This document shows positions 52,574 through 63,480 of a stretch of 64,000 nucleotides of DNA, one piece after another. The notes under the pieces are model-generated. The model had not been told where the DNA came from, made no database searches, and saw only the letters and a list, made by a program, of their open reading frames with translations. A program made the translations under genes and the position numbers. The stretch comes from Pedobacter ghigonis. Lineage in GTDB: Bacteria; Bacteroidota; Bacteroidia; Sphingobacteriales; Sphingobacteriaceae. Position 1 is the first letter of the stretch, and each line of letters starts with the position of its first letter. The stretch is taken from positions 434,001 to 498,000 of the forward strand of contig NZ_CAESCM010000003.1 in assembly GCF_903166585.1 (NCBI RefSeq), read 5' to 3'.

Positions 52574-53572
52574 ATGAAAGAAACAGTGGTGAGCGGCATC
52601 CGCTCAACAGGAAAATTACATTTAGGTAATTATTACGGTGCAGTAAAAAACTTTGTGCAAATGCAAAACGATTACAATTGCTACTTTTTTATTGCCGATT
52701 TACACTCTTTAACAACACATCCTACCCCGGCCGATTTACATGGCAATATTAAACATGTACTGGTTGAATACCTGGCCAGCGGAATAGATCCGGAAAACAG
52801 TACCATTTATATACAAAGCGATGTACCAGAAATTGCTGAGCTTTATTTATACCTGAACATGAACGCCTATATGGGCGAACTGGAGCGCAGTACTTCTTTT
52901 AAAGATAAGGTGCGTGCAAATCCTGATAATGTAAATGCAGGTTTGTTAACCTACCCTGTTTTAATGGCGGCTGATATTTTGATCCACAAAGCCACTAAAG
53001 TACCGGTTGGAAAAGATCAGGAGCAACACTTAGAAATGGCGCGTACATTTGGTAACCGTTTTAACCGCCTGTACAATACCGAATATTTCCCTGAACCTTA
53101 TGCGTTTAGCTATTCGGATAAACTGGTTAAAGTACCAGGTTTAGATGGCAAAGGTAAAATGGGCAAATCAGAAGGCGAAGCCAATGCGGTTTACCTTTCT
53201 GACGATCCGGAAACTATCCGTAAAAAAGTAATGCGTGCGGTTAGCGATGGCGGCCCAACTGAAGAAAACCAGCCAAAGCCAGAGCCTATTCAAAATCTGT
53301 TCGATTTAATGAAAGTGGTTTCGAGTGTAGATACCCACCAGCATTTCGACGACCTGTACAACAAAATGCAGATCCGTTATGGCGATTTTAAGAAACAACT
53401 GGCCGAAGATATGATTATTGCCACTGCCCCAATGCGCGAGCGTATTCAGGACATTGCCAAAGATGATTCTTATTTAAGACAGGTAGCCAAACACGGTGCA
53501 TTAAAGGCTCGCGAAAGCGCACAAAAAACGATCAGGGAAGTACGTAGTTTAATTGGGTTTAAAAGTTTTTAA
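52574..53572 (+). CDS. trpS: Tryptophanyl-tRNA synthetase
   Basis: A 332-residue class I synthetase that charges tRNA(Trp). The HIGH-like motif is 'GKLHLGNYYGA' and the KMSKS-like motif is 'GKMGKSEG' (about residues 195-202). 'PVLMAADILIHKATKVPVGKDQEQHLEMART' is the conserved Trp-binding region. Full length (320-340). It stands alone on the plus strand after a gap of about 260 bp that I otherwise find featureless. Confidence 0.97.
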   Translation: MKETVVSGIRSTGKLHLGNYYGAVKNFVQMQNDYNCYFFIADLHSLTTHPTPADLHGNIKHVLVEYLASGIDPENSTIYIQSDVPEIAELYLYLNMNAYMGELERSTSFKDKVRANPDNVNAGLLTYPVLMAADILIHKATKVPVGKDQEQHLEMARTFGNRFNRLYNTEYFPEPYAFSYSDKLVKVPGLDGKGKMGKSEGEANAVYLSDDPETIRKKVMRAVSDGGPTEENQPKPEPIQNLFDLMKVVSSVDTHQHFDDLYNKMQIRYGDFKKQLAEDMIIATAPMRERIQDIAKDDSYLRQVAKHGALKARESAQKTIREVRSLIGFKSF

Positions 53573-53583
53573 TTAATATTGTG

Positions 53584-53645
53584 ATAAGCGCTTAGCGTTT
53601 GGCGAAACAACGCCTCCCGCAAAACGCCGAACGCAAAACGCAAGA
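53584..53645. repeat. 'GCGTTTNGCG'-type dispersed repeat before the kinase gene
   Basis: The stretch after trpS holds GCGCTTAGCGTTTGGCG followed by CCCGCAAAACGCCGAACGCAAAACGC. These are imperfect inverted words of the same style as the hairpin at 47874-47901. A long frame from 53599 would run through it, which is why I start the kinase gene later. Confidence 0.45.
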
Positions 53646-53649
53646 ACAT

Positions 53650-54264
53650 ATGCATATAGCAATTGTAGGGAATATTGGTGCTGGTAAAACTACTTTAACT
53701 GGCCTTCTGGCAAAAAATTATGGTTGGGAAGCTTTGTACGAAGCTGTAGACAATAATCCTTATCTGGAAGATTTTTATAGCGACATGAAGCGCTGGAGTT
53801 TTAACCTTCAGATTTATTTCCTGAACAGCCGTTTTCAGCAGATTACCGATATTGAAGTAAACAAACGCAACGTAATACAAGACCGGACAATTTACGAAGA
53901 TGCCCATATTTTTGCAGAGAACCTGCACGATATGGCCTTAATGACTACCCGCGATCACGACAATTACCGTGCAATTTTCGACAACATTACCTCGTTTATT
54001 AAACCACCCGATTTGTTGGTTTACCTGCGTGCATCGGTACCTACTTTGGTTAACAATATCCAACGCCGTGGCCGCGAATATGAAGCTGGGATCAGGATCG
54101 ATTACCTTTCTAAGCTGAATGAAAAATACGAAGCCTGGATTAAAGGCTACAACCTGGGTAAATTACTGATCCTGGATAAAGACAAATTGGATTTCACCAA
54201 TAACCCCGAAGATTTAGGAACAGTAATCCAGTCTATCGAGGCCGAAATTAACGGTTTATTTTAG
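53650..54264 (+). CDS. Deoxynucleoside kinase
   Basis: A 204-residue deoxynucleoside kinase that phosphorylates deoxynucleosides for DNA precursor salvage. The P-loop is in 'HIAIVGNIGAGKTTLTGLLAKNYGWEALYEAVDNNPYLEDFYSDMKRW'. The ERS-like segment is 'VIQDRTIYEDAHIFAENLH', and 'LLVYLRASVPTLVNNIQRRGREYE' holds the LID-type arginines. The substrate (dAdo/dGuo or dCyd) cannot be told. I start it at the ATG at 53650 (MHIAIVGN); the upstream part of the open frame lies in repeat sequence. Confidence 0.93.
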   Translation: MHIAIVGNIGAGKTTLTGLLAKNYGWEALYEAVDNNPYLEDFYSDMKRWSFNLQIYFLNSRFQQITDIEVNKRNVIQDRTIYEDAHIFAENLHDMALMTTRDHDNYRAIFDNITSFIKPPDLLVYLRASVPTLVNNIQRRGREYEAGIRIDYLSKLNEKYEAWIKGYNLGKLLILDKDKLDFTNNPEDLGTVIQSIEAEINGLF

Positions 54265-54303
54265 CCATTTGCTTAAATGCTGATTCAAAATAATTAACAT
54301 AAG

Positions 54304-54504
54304 ATGGGCAGAGATTTTCAGCACGAAAACCCAATGAACTGGAAATGGGGAATCTTTTATTTCAATAAATCAGATTCCCGTATAAGTGTTCCGAAGCGCC
54401 ATAAAATATTGGGCTGGACACTCGACTTTGCCCATCCGGTTTCTTATGTAGTTCTGTTACTAATTTTTGGTGCAGTTATTTTATTAAGAACCTTAAATAA
54501 ATAG
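54304..54504 (+). CDS. DUF5808-type small membrane protein
   Basis: A 66-residue protein. The soluble N-terminal half, 'NWKWGIFYFNKSDSRISVPKRHKILGWTLDFAHP', matches what I remember of DUF5808 (a W/F-rich 'NWKWGIFYFNKxDxRIxVPKR' signature). A C-terminal membrane helix (VSYVVLLLIFGAVILL) follows. The function is unknown. The stop codon is 1 bp before kdsB, and the gene is 39 bp after the kinase gene, so they may form one operon. Confidence 0.85.
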   Translation: MGRDFQHENPMNWKWGIFYFNKSDSRISVPKRHKILGWTLDFAHPVSYVVLLLIFGAVILLRTLNK

Positions 54505-54505
54505 T

Positions 54506-55261
54506 ATGCCTAAAATTATCGGAATTATTCCTGCCCGTTACGCCTCTACCCGCTTTCCGGGGAAACCCTTGGTTGATATTGCCGGAAAAACGATGATACA
54601 ACGGGTGTATGAACAGGCTTCAAAGGCTGAAAGCTTATCGAAAGTAGTTATTGCTACCGATGATGAGCGGATTGCCGATGAAGTAAAAAGATTTGGCGGC
54701 GAATTTGTATTCACAGCAGCACATCACCAAAGCGGAACCGATAGATGTGCGGAAGTAATCGAACAATTACCCGGGTTTGACATCGTAATCAACATTCAGG
54801 GCGATGAACCTTTTATAGAACCTGCACAGATTGATTTACTGGCCAGCTGCTTTACCGAAGAAAAAGTGGAGTTGGCCACCCTTATTAAACCTATACAAAG
54901 CCAGGAAAGCATTTACAACCCGAACAGTCCTAAAGTGGTAATTGATGTAAACGGCCGCGCGATGTACTTTAGCCGCAGTCCTATTCCTTTTATTAGAAAC
55001 GGCGAGCCGGGTGTTTGGGCAGAAAAACATCAGTTTTACAAACATATTGGCATTTATGGTTACAGAACAGCTGCATTAAAGGCCATTACCAAACTGGCTC
55101 CATCTTCATTAGAAATAGCCGAAAGTTTAGAGCAGCTCCGCTGGATCGAAAACGGGTTTTACATCCAGACAAAAGTTACCGATTTAGAAACTGTTGCCAT
55201 TGATACGCCCGAGGATTTATTGAAGTTGAATAAACTGCTGAAGGCATTGAAGTTAGAATAA
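54506..55261 (+). CDS. kdsB: 3-deoxy-manno-octulosonate cytidylyltransferase
   Basis: A 251-residue enzyme that activates Kdo as CMP-Kdo for lipopolysaccharide core/lipid A assembly. It has 'IIPARYASTRFPGKPLVDIAGKTMIQRVYE', 'VVIATDDERIADEV', 'SGTDRCAEV', 'NIQGDEPFIEP' and 'YFSRSPIPFIR'. Full length (about 245-255). It implies an LPS-type outer membrane. It directly follows the DUF5808 gene. Confidence 0.97.
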   Translation: MPKIIGIIPARYASTRFPGKPLVDIAGKTMIQRVYEQASKAESLSKVVIATDDERIADEVKRFGGEFVFTAAHHQSGTDRCAEVIEQLPGFDIVINIQGDEPFIEPAQIDLLASCFTEEKVELATLIKPIQSQESIYNPNSPKVVIDVNGRAMYFSRSPIPFIRNGEPGVWAEKHQFYKHIGIYGYRTAALKAITKLAPSSLEIAESLEQLRWIENGFYIQTKVTDLETVAIDTPEDLLKLNKLLKALKLE

Positions 55262-55274
55262 TTGAATGCTTGAA

Positions 55275-55323
55275 TTTTGAATGATAGAATGGATACATTG
55301 TCTCAACACTCAATCATTCAAAA
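55275..55323. repeat. Inverted repeat between convergent genes
   Basis: TTTTGAATGAT (55275-55285) and ATCATTCAAAA (55313-55323) are perfect reverse complements in the 67-bp gap between kdsB and the MarR-GNAT gene. It may serve as a bidirectional terminator, or be a small dispersed repeat. Confidence 0.6.
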
Positions 55324-55328
55324 CTGTA

Positions 55329-56282
55329 TCAACAAAGAACCAACTCCATCTGAATATTGCACCTGGTATAAGGCGTTGGTTTTCCTGCTACTTTCTTAAA
55401 ACCAAGTTTATGGTAAAGGTTAATGGCTGGTTTTAAAATGGTATTGCTTTCTAAATAAATTTTGGCTGCTCCAAGTGATCTGGCTTTATCGACAATGGCC
55501 GAGGCCAGTAAAAAACCAATATTCTTGCCCTGCGCCTTTGGCGAAACAGCCATTTTAGCCAGTTCGAAATCATATTCGCCATCATTCATTTTAATTAAAG
55601 CACAAACGCCAAGGGGTTCACCATCAAATAATGCCACCAAAATATGGCCTCCCTGATTTAAAATATAACTCTGTGGATTATCCAGCGCTTTATAATCAGA
55701 TTCTTCCATTTCGAAATAAGTAGAAATCCACTCTACATTTAGCGCCCTGAATACTTCCTGGTATTGAGGTGTATAAGCTACAATTTCAACTTTCGAGCTG
55801 TCGCGTTCTTTTTTCTTTTCCATCACCCGTCTTAATAATGTTTTCTGTTCGAGCAAAAACTCCCACTCGCCTATCGCCTCCCAAAGTTTATTTTGTGTTT
55901 GTGCCGATAGCTCTTCTATTGCCGCATCCACATCAATCAGCTGGTCTTTAATTTTATAGGCAACCTGCATACCTGCATCAGTTAAGCTAATCACATTTCG
56001 CCTGCCATCTTCCTTATCCTTACCCTCTTTCACATAGCCCTTTTTTAGCATTTCGCCTATAATTTTACTTACAGATGGATGCGAGTGACCAATCTTCTTA
56101 GCCAGTTCGGTTATGGTTTTCTCTTCGCCCTGCGATAAGGAATAAAAAACCGGGAACCACTTGGGTTGCATATCTATGTTATAAAGCTGATAAATATTCG
56201 CAGCATCTTCTGTTACCTTATCGGTTAACATCCTCAATCTGCTGCCTATTGCTACTTTTCCTGTTTGTTCGAAAAAATCCAT
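55329..56282 (-). CDS. MarR-type regulator fused to GNAT acetyltransferase
   Basis: A 317-residue fusion. The N-terminal winged helix-turn-helix (about 1-150) shows 'FPVFYSLSQGEEKTITELAKKIGHSHPSVSKIIGEMLKKGYVKEG', which is MarR-like. The C-terminal part (about 165-315) is a GNAT domain with acetyl-CoA binding 'LAKMAVSPKAQGKNIGFLLASAIVDKA' and 'KIYLESNTILKPAINLYHKLGFKKV'. The layout is a known fusion in Bacteroidota. The substrate is unknown; autoregulation through the TTACGTAA sites upstream is likely. It converges on kdsB. Confidence 0.93.
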   Translation of the reverse strand: MDFFEQTGKVAIGSRLRMLTDKVTEDAANIYQLYNIDMQPKWFPVFYSLSQGEEKTITELAKKIGHSHPSVSKIIGEMLKKGYVKEGKDKEDGRRNVISLTDAGMQVAYKIKDQLIDVDAAIEELSAQTQNKLWEAIGEWEFLLEQKTLLRRVMEKKKERDSSKVEIVAYTPQYQEVFRALNVEWISTYFEMEESDYKALDNPQSYILNQGGHILVALFDGEPLGVCALIKMNDGEYDFELAKMAVSPKAQGKNIGFLLASAIVDKARSLGAAKIYLESNTILKPAINLYHKLGFKKVAGKPTPYTRCNIQMELVLC

Positions 56283-56292
56283 AAATAATTAA

Positions 56293-56312
56293 TTACGTAA
56301 TCAGTTACGTAA
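56293..56312 (-). promoter_or_regulatory. Twin TTACGTAA operators of the MarR-GNAT gene
   Basis: TTACGTAA (56293-56300) and TTACGTAA (56305-56312) are two perfect 8-bp palindromes spaced by TCAG, 11-30 bp before the MarR-GNAT start (56282). The site is symmetrical and should suit a MarR-type dimer; it could control both divergent genes. The divergent gene starts at 56380. Confidence 0.7.
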
Positions 56313-56379
56313 ATGTAGCTAAATATTTTAATTATTAGTATATTCAAAAAAAATAACGCAATCAACATCTCATTACGCT

Positions 56380-56940
56380 ATGAAAAAAATCGCCCTCACG
56401 ATGCTGTTAGGTATCTTTACTCTTGTTGCCAAATCTCAGGACCGGATCGGATTATTGGTTAAAACCAATGTATTAAATGCTTTAGCTAAACGTCCGGCTA
56501 TATCGGTTGAGAAAACTTTTGCTGATAAATATGGTTTAGAGCTTTCTTACACCACTGGAGAATTAAACTGGGGCAGAGATTATAAGTTTAATGGTTTCCT
56601 GCTGCGCGCTAAAATCTACTCAGATCAAATTGAAATAAATGCGTTAATCCCTTTCTATGGTTTATATGTTGGAAATTTAAATAAGCAGATTATTTCCAAT
56701 GCAACGGTTGATAATACTGGTTTCTTTTCTATAGGCAGAAATAGAAATTTCGAAGCCAATTCTTTCCGAAGCGGTATAAATATTGGTTTTTTATTTATCC
56801 CTAAAAAGCGTTTTATCCTCGAAGGAACTACTGCCCTCGGTTATGGTAAATATTTTAATGTTAAAAACTACATCTCCGATCCTATGCCAAAAGGATATCT
56901 CGATTTTCAGCTGTGGCTATCTGTCGGATATTATTTTTAA
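56380..56940 (+). CDS. Exported beta-barrel-like protein, function unknown
   Basis: A 186-residue protein with a signal peptide (about residues 1-19, AKS-Q). The body has alternating strands ('IGLLVKTNVLNALAKRPAISVEKTFADKYGLELSYTTGELNWG', 'GINIGFLFIPKKRFILEGTTALGYGKYFN') and ends in the aromatic 'QLWLSVGYYF', typical of outer-membrane barrels. It looks DUF3575-like, but I am not sure. It is divergent from the MarR-GNAT gene across a gap holding the twin TTACGTAA operators. Confidence 0.75.
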   Translation: MKKIALTMLLGIFTLVAKSQDRIGLLVKTNVLNALAKRPAISVEKTFADKYGLELSYTTGELNWGRDYKFNGFLLRAKIYSDQIEINALIPFYGLYVGNLNKQIISNATVDNTGFFSIGRNRNFEANSFRSGINIGFLFIPKKRFILEGTTALGYGKYFNVKNYISDPMPKGYLDFQLWLSVGYYF

Positions 56941-56982
56941 TAGCCAGGGCCTTAATAAACCTAAAATTTGTAATTTCGGGAC

Positions 56983-57525
56983 ATGAGAAAATTATCGATC
57001 TTCGTTATCAGCTGCTTAATTGTATTTTCTGCCTGCCAATCTAAACAGGACAAAGAAGCCGGATCTGTTGAGTTCAAAAACGTTAACCAAAGTATTGCCA
57101 AATCATTCTCCGATTTAAAAACTCTTGACACCTTCAAGATTGAGCTTACCGGCAGAAAACCCGAAGATATGGTATTGACCTTTACCATTAAAAAAGCTGA
57201 TGGAAAGGAGATTTATAACGCCAAAATAAAAGGTACAGAGCTGTTAGGCAGTACCGATCCGAATATAGATTTAACAAAAGAGAAAGACCAGATTGTTTTC
57301 ATAAAAACCATTGCTGACGATTTTTTTAGCGATGAAAACTTTCTTGAACCTGCTGTAATGCCTGAAGATAAAGCCGATAATTATGTTCCGGACAAGCCGC
57401 TTTACGAAGAACTGAAAAAAACCGGATTAAATGGTTTCAAGTATCGCTTAGGTAAAGAAAACAACATTTACATTGCCTGGAGCGAGAAAGAACAAAAGGT
57501 TAAGGTTTATTATAACTGTTGCTAG
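56983..57525 (+). CDS. Lipoprotein, function unknown
   Basis: A 180-residue predicted lipoprotein: signal peptide 'MRKLSIFVISCLIVFSAC' with lipobox FSAC (Cys18). The mature part is charged, with no motif I know. It contains 'FTIKKADGKEIYNAKIKGTELL' and ends '...KVKVYYNCC', with two terminal Cys. It lies 12 bp ahead of the DinB-like gene, so the two are probably one transcript. Confidence 0.75.
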   Translation: MRKLSIFVISCLIVFSACQSKQDKEAGSVEFKNVNQSIAKSFSDLKTLDTFKIELTGRKPEDMVLTFTIKKADGKEIYNAKIKGTELLGSTDPNIDLTKEKDQIVFIKTIADDFFSDENFLEPAVMPEDKADNYVPDKPLYEELKKTGLNGFKYRLGKENNIYIAWSEKEQKVKVYYNCC

Positions 57526-57537
57526 CCGGATGTAAAG

Positions 57538-58005
57538 ATGAAAAGGCCCGAAGATATCGCCAGCCGGTTAAAAGAAGTATTGTTAACTGGCTACTGGATA
57601 GCCAACACCAATTATAAGGATCAGTTACTTAGCATTAGCTGGGAGCAAGCCATTTATCCGGTAGAAAACCTGAACACTATTGCGGCCCTAACTTACCACA
57701 TTAACTATTACTTAGCAGGCCTTTTAAACGTACTTAAAGGCGGTGCTTTAGAAATTAAAGATCAATATAGTTTTGATCTCCCTCCTATCCGGTCATCACA
57801 CGATTGGCATAAATTAGTAGAAACCTTTCTGAAAAATTCAACAGATTTCGTTAATGAAGTGGCGCAAATGCCTGATGCCAAATTAGACGAAACATTTGTA
57901 GATGAGAAATATGGCACCTACCTGCGCAATATCGAGGCTGTAATTGAGCACAGCTATTATCACCTTGGGCAAATTGTGCTGATCAAAAAATTAATACCAG
58001 CCTAA
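57538..58005 (+). CDS. DinB/DUF1572-like protein
   Basis: A 155-residue four-helix-bundle protein of the DinB superfamily. The metal-binding His are likely in 'ALTYHINYYLAG' and 'EHSYYHLGQIVLIKKL', with the third in the SSHDWHK segment. Members are metal-dependent thiol- or transferase-type enzymes; the activity of this one is unknown. It follows the lipoprotein gene by 12 bp. The closing 'HSYYHLGQI' helix is the most recognisable part. Confidence 0.85.
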   Translation: MKRPEDIASRLKEVLLTGYWIANTNYKDQLLSISWEQAIYPVENLNTIAALTYHINYYLAGLLNVLKGGALEIKDQYSFDLPPIRSSHDWHKLVETFLKNSTDFVNEVAQMPDAKLDETFVDEKYGTYLRNIEAVIEHSYYHLGQIVLIKKLIPA

Positions 58006-58142
58006 AACCCTACTGTACTCCTGCTGTACAGGCATCAATTCTGCTCAAAAAAAATATTAAAAGTATTTTATATAAACTAACCGAATAGTTGTATTTTCAC
58101 GCCCCATAGCCAAACAACTATTTATCAACGTTTTCTCTGTAC

Positions 58143-60914
58143 ATGCTCAAAACTCTCCTCTCCGTTTTAATTTTTTCGGTATTACTTATTCCTGCGTTCG
58201 CCCAAAAGGCCAGTATTAAAGGCATTGTGGTTGATACCGTCGAGAAAAAAAACCTTTCAAACAGTTCAATACTACTCATTAACAGCAAAGATTCTATCCT
58301 GGTTAAAGATATCAGGGCCAAAGCCAATGGCGAATTTGAACTGTCAAACCTAAAAAAAGGCAATTATACTCTGGTAATCACCTACCCTAAAATGGCCGAT
58401 TATATCCGCGATATACAGTTATCCGATTCGGCCAAATTTAACCTGGGCAAAATTCCGATGGACACCAAAGCCACACTATTAAATGAGGTGGTAATTAAAG
58501 CGCAAAAACAGGCCATTAGTATAAAAGGCGATACCATAACCTACCAGGCCGATAGCTTTGCAGTGAAACCCCATGCCAATGTGCAGGAACTATTGAGGCG
58601 CTTACCCGGAATTGAGGTAGATAGAAACGGAGCCATAAAGGCTGGCGGCAAAGATGTAAACACCCTTTTGGTTGATGGAGAAGAGTTTTTTGGCGATGAT
58701 CCGCTACTTGCTGCCAAATACCTGAAAGCCAATGCCGTTAGCGAAGTACAGGTTTACGATAAAAAAACAAAAGATGAGGAACTAACCGGCATTAAAGAAG
58801 GCGATGCGAAGGAAAAAGTAATGAACATTAAGCTGAAAGAAAATGCCAAAAATGGTTACCTCAGCACTCTTGATGCCAATAGCGACCTCAGTCATTTTAA
58901 GAACCTGGGCGGTATGGCCGGTATTTATAAAGGCAAGTTAAAAACGGCTGTATTTGGCTCTACCACGAACCTGAACCAGGACTCGAAGGCGAGTGAAGCC
59001 ATGAGCAAAATAAAGGGAAATGATTATGATGTAATTGAAGTTGGAGACGATGGCAGTTCGGTAATGATCAGTTATGGTGGTAGCGATGACGATGATTATT
59101 TTTCACCCTCAAATGGTCTGCCCAATGTAACAAGCTATGGTGCCCATTTTTCGGATAAATGGAATGAAAACAAAGTCAGCCTTAAATTAAACTATAAAGG
59201 CAATAACAAAAATGTTTTAGACCGGAATACCGCTAAAAACCAGTCGCTGTTGCCCAACGGAACAAATTTCTTTAGCACGGGTGGATCGAATAGCGAAACC
59301 AAAAGTGCGGGACAAAGTTTAAGAGGTAACGTTGAAGTTAAATTAGATTCCTCGGCTACGCTTAAGGTATCTTTTGCAGGCAAAAAGTCCAGAAACAGCA
59401 GAGAAGATATCAGTACAAATGAAACCAGGAATGATGCCGGAGATCTGGTAAACAACAGCGAGCAGCTTAATACCAGCGATGGCAATAGCACCCAGTTTAG
59501 CGGTAATATTAACTATGCCAAAAAATTTGCTAAAAAAGGCCGCACCATTTCTATCGATTTGCAACCAGAAGCGAATAACAACAGTGATATGGGCGATAAC
59601 ATCAGCAAAACAAATTATTATTATGCCAGTGGCCTAAAACCAGATAACCGCAATTACCTCAACGATAATTCTGGCAGAGAACGATCTATAGCTACGCGGA
59701 TATCGTATACCGAACCACTGAGCAAAAGACTTACACTCCAAACAGCCTATAGTTTTAAAACGATAGCTTCTAACAGCCATAAACTCGTTTTTGATAGAGA
59801 CCTGAATAATAGCCGTATCGATTCGTTGAGCAACAATTTCGACTTTAATAATTTTTCGAATGTGGGTAAGGCTTTACTGCAATACCGCGCTAAAAAGTTT
59901 TCTGTTTCTGGCGGTATGGAAGCTACCGAAACTACTTTCGAACTGAATGACCTGGATAGGAAAAATCAATTTACCCGCAACTATATCAACTGGGCACCAC
60001 ATACCAGTTTCGACTACAGGATTGGTAAGTCCACAAGTATGTCACTGAGTTATTCAGGTAATACCGATCAACCTGGTTTAGAGCAACTTCAACCTATCAG
60101 GCAGGTAAACAACCCGCTTTACCAGGTAGTGGGTAACCCTAATTTAAAACCATCGTTTAACAATGGTGTAAACTTTAACATTAACAGCTTTCAGCAAAAA
60201 TCGCAGCTGTACATGTATGCTTATGTAAGTTATAATTTCACTAAAAATGCCATTGTAAGTACCAGTACAGTTGATGAATTTAATAAAACCGTTACCAGTT
60301 ACATCAATTTAAATGGCGTAAACAGCTTGTATGGCAGTGCCAGTTTGCACAAAGGCTTTAGCAAACTGCATTTAAATACCAATATCGGTTTAAGTTATAG
60401 CCGTAGCAATTCGATGGAAATACTCAATAATCAAATCAACAAAGCCGTAAGAAGTAGCCTGAGCATACGTCCGCACATTGGCTACCACAGTTCTGTGGTA
60501 CAGTTTGACTACAGCACATCTTTTACTTTCTTAAACGGCAAATCCTCAATTGGTGCCATAAACAATGGCAAAAGCTTTAACCACAATCATGATATACAAG
60601 GTACCATAAACTTACCCTACAGCACCGAATTTAGCACCAGCATCAATCTATCATATCAACCGGCAAACAGTTCGTTTAGCACTCCGGTAAATGTGGCTAT
60701 CTGGAATGCCTATTTATCAAAAAAAATGCTGAAGGCTGAAGAATTAGAATTTAAAATATCGATTTCAGACATACTAGGAGAAAGAATTGGTTATAGCCGT
60801 AATGTTGGTGGTAACAGCATTAGCGAGAACACTTATAGCTTTATCCCCAGATATGTTTTAATTGGTGTAACTTACAATTTAACCGGTAATTTTATTAAAG
60901 AAGATAAAAAATAA
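58143..60914 (+). CDS. TonB-type outer-membrane receptor, OMP_b-brl_3 family
   Basis: A 923-residue outer-membrane protein with a signal peptide (about 1-19, AFA-Q). A carboxypeptidase-regulatory-like domain (about 22-105) follows. A plug-like stretch includes 'HANVQELLRRLPGIEVDRNGAIKAGGKDVNTLLVDGEEFFGDDP'. The C-terminal two-thirds is a beta-barrel of the OMP_b-brl_3 family, rich in Asn, Ser and Tyr strands. It ends '...GVTYNLTGNFIKEDKK', without the aromatic terminal residue of classical barrels. It is followed 6 bp later by a GLPGLI protein, a pairing common in Bacteroidota. Substrate unknown. Confidence 0.92.
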   Translation: MLKTLLSVLIFSVLLIPAFAQKASIKGIVVDTVEKKNLSNSSILLINSKDSILVKDIRAKANGEFELSNLKKGNYTLVITYPKMADYIRDIQLSDSAKFNLGKIPMDTKATLLNEVVIKAQKQAISIKGDTITYQADSFAVKPHANVQELLRRLPGIEVDRNGAIKAGGKDVNTLLVDGEEFFGDDPLLAAKYLKANAVSEVQVYDKKTKDEELTGIKEGDAKEKVMNIKLKENAKNGYLSTLDANSDLSHFKNLGGMAGIYKGKLKTAVFGSTTNLNQDSKASEAMSKIKGNDYDVIEVGDDGSSVMISYGGSDDDDYFSPSNGLPNVTSYGAHFSDKWNENKVSLKLNYKGNNKNVLDRNTAKNQSLLPNGTNFFSTGGSNSETKSAGQSLRGNVEVKLDSSATLKVSFAGKKSRNSREDISTNETRNDAGDLVNNSEQLNTSDGNSTQFSGNINYAKKFAKKGRTISIDLQPEANNNSDMGDNISKTNYYYASGLKPDNRNYLNDNSGRERSIATRISYTEPLSKRLTLQTAYSFKTIASNSHKLVFDRDLNNSRIDSLSNNFDFNNFSNVGKALLQYRAKKFSVSGGMEATETTFELNDLDRKNQFTRNYINWAPHTSFDYRIGKSTSMSLSYSGNTDQPGLEQLQPIRQVNNPLYQVVGNPNLKPSFNNGVNFNINSFQQKSQLYMYAYVSYNFTKNAIVSTSTVDEFNKTVTSYINLNGVNSLYGSASLHKGFSKLHLNTNIGLSYSRSNSMEILNNQINKAVRSSLSIRPHIGYHSSVVQFDYSTSFTFLNGKSSIGAINNGKSFNHNHDIQGTINLPYSTEFSTSINLSYQPANSSFSTPVNVAIWNAYLSKKMLKAEELEFKISISDILGERIGYSRNVGGNSISENTYSFIPRYVLIGVTYNLTGNFIKEDKK

Positions 60915-60920
60915 TCAGGC

Positions 60921-61682
60921 ATGAAAAACGCATTCTTAACACTTATAATGATGTTAACGGTTATGCTGGTTAAGGCACAGACCGTTTTTATACAAAGCGC
61001 AAAAATAACTTTCGAAAAGAAGATAAATCAAAAACAACAACTTGCAGAAAACGACTGGATCTCTGACGATGCCCGTGATAAAATGAGCAAATACCGCATA
61101 TCTAACTGGGATTACCATTTTAATGACAGTGCCTCTATTTATCGTGCCAAACCAAAAGAAACTGTAAGCGATAATCAATTCTTTTTCTTTTCGGGCGATA
61201 ATACCAGCGAGATATTTACTGATTTTGGCAAAAAAACAAGGGTATTGAGAAAACCAATAAGTGGCGAAGATTTTATACTTAAAGATACTATCCCGCATTT
61301 AAACTGGAAAATTATGCACGATGTACGTAAAATAGCCGGATACGAATGCCGTAAAGCCATTGCCGTTATCAACGATACGGTTTCGGTGGTTGCCTTTTAT
61401 ACCGACGAAATATTGCTGCGTGGCGGTCCCGAAGGATTTACCGGTTTACCGGGTATGATTTTAGGCCTTGCCATACCCCGGTACAATACTACCTGGTTTG
61501 CCACCAAAATTGAGGCTAAAAATGTTCCGATATTAGCCATTGCTGCACCAACCAAGGGTAAAAAAACCGACAACGAAAAAGACTTTAAAAAACTGATCGA
61601 TCTTTACACCCGTTACGACGATAAAAAGAAGCCCAGAAAAACAGAAGACATCAAAAAAGAGATCTATAATTTACTGTTGTAA
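60921..61682 (+). CDS. GLPGLI family protein
   Basis: A 253-residue exported protein with a signal peptide (about 1-19, VKA-Q). The family hallmark is 'GGPEGFTGLPGMILGLAIPRYNTTWFATKIEA' (GLPGLI variant GLPGMI, about 172-203). An earlier conserved stretch is 'WKIMHDVRKIAGYECRKAIAV'. No activity is known; members usually follow OMP_b-brl_3 receptors, as here. The C-terminal tail is Lys-rich ('YDDKKKPRKTEDIKKEIYNLLL'). Confidence 0.94.
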   Translation: MKNAFLTLIMMLTVMLVKAQTVFIQSAKITFEKKINQKQQLAENDWISDDARDKMSKYRISNWDYHFNDSASIYRAKPKETVSDNQFFFFSGDNTSEIFTDFGKKTRVLRKPISGEDFILKDTIPHLNWKIMHDVRKIAGYECRKAIAVINDTVSVVAFYTDEILLRGGPEGFTGLPGMILGLAIPRYNTTWFATKIEAKNVPILAIAAPTKGKKTDNEKDFKKLIDLYTRYDDKKKPRKTEDIKKEIYNLLL

Positions 61683-61773
61683 ATTTATTCAACCGATAAA
61701 TCAGTCAATATCAACCATATAAAACCCTCAAAAAATATTCTGACTACTACTTAAAACCGGCGATAATTTTTCG

Positions 61774-61781
61774 TACCTTTG
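61774..61781 (+). promoter_or_regulatory. -7 box upstream of pyrG
   Basis: TACCTTTG fits TAnnTTTG and lies 62 bp before the pyrG ATG at 61844. The leader holds a small hairpin, AACCAGT (61802-61808) and ACTGGTT (61817-61823). Confidence 0.5.
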
Positions 61782-61825
61782 TATCCCGTACAAAAGCAAT
61801 TAACCAGTGGTTAAAAACTGGTTGA

Positions 61826-63460
<1,635 letters not shown>

Positions 63461-63480
63461 AAGCAGTACAGACACAAATA

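Noticed and set aside
53599..53649. 17-residue N-terminal extension of the deoxynucleoside kinase
   Set aside because: It is encoded by intergenic repeat sequence, and the P-loop normally lies close to the start, as with the ATG at 53650.
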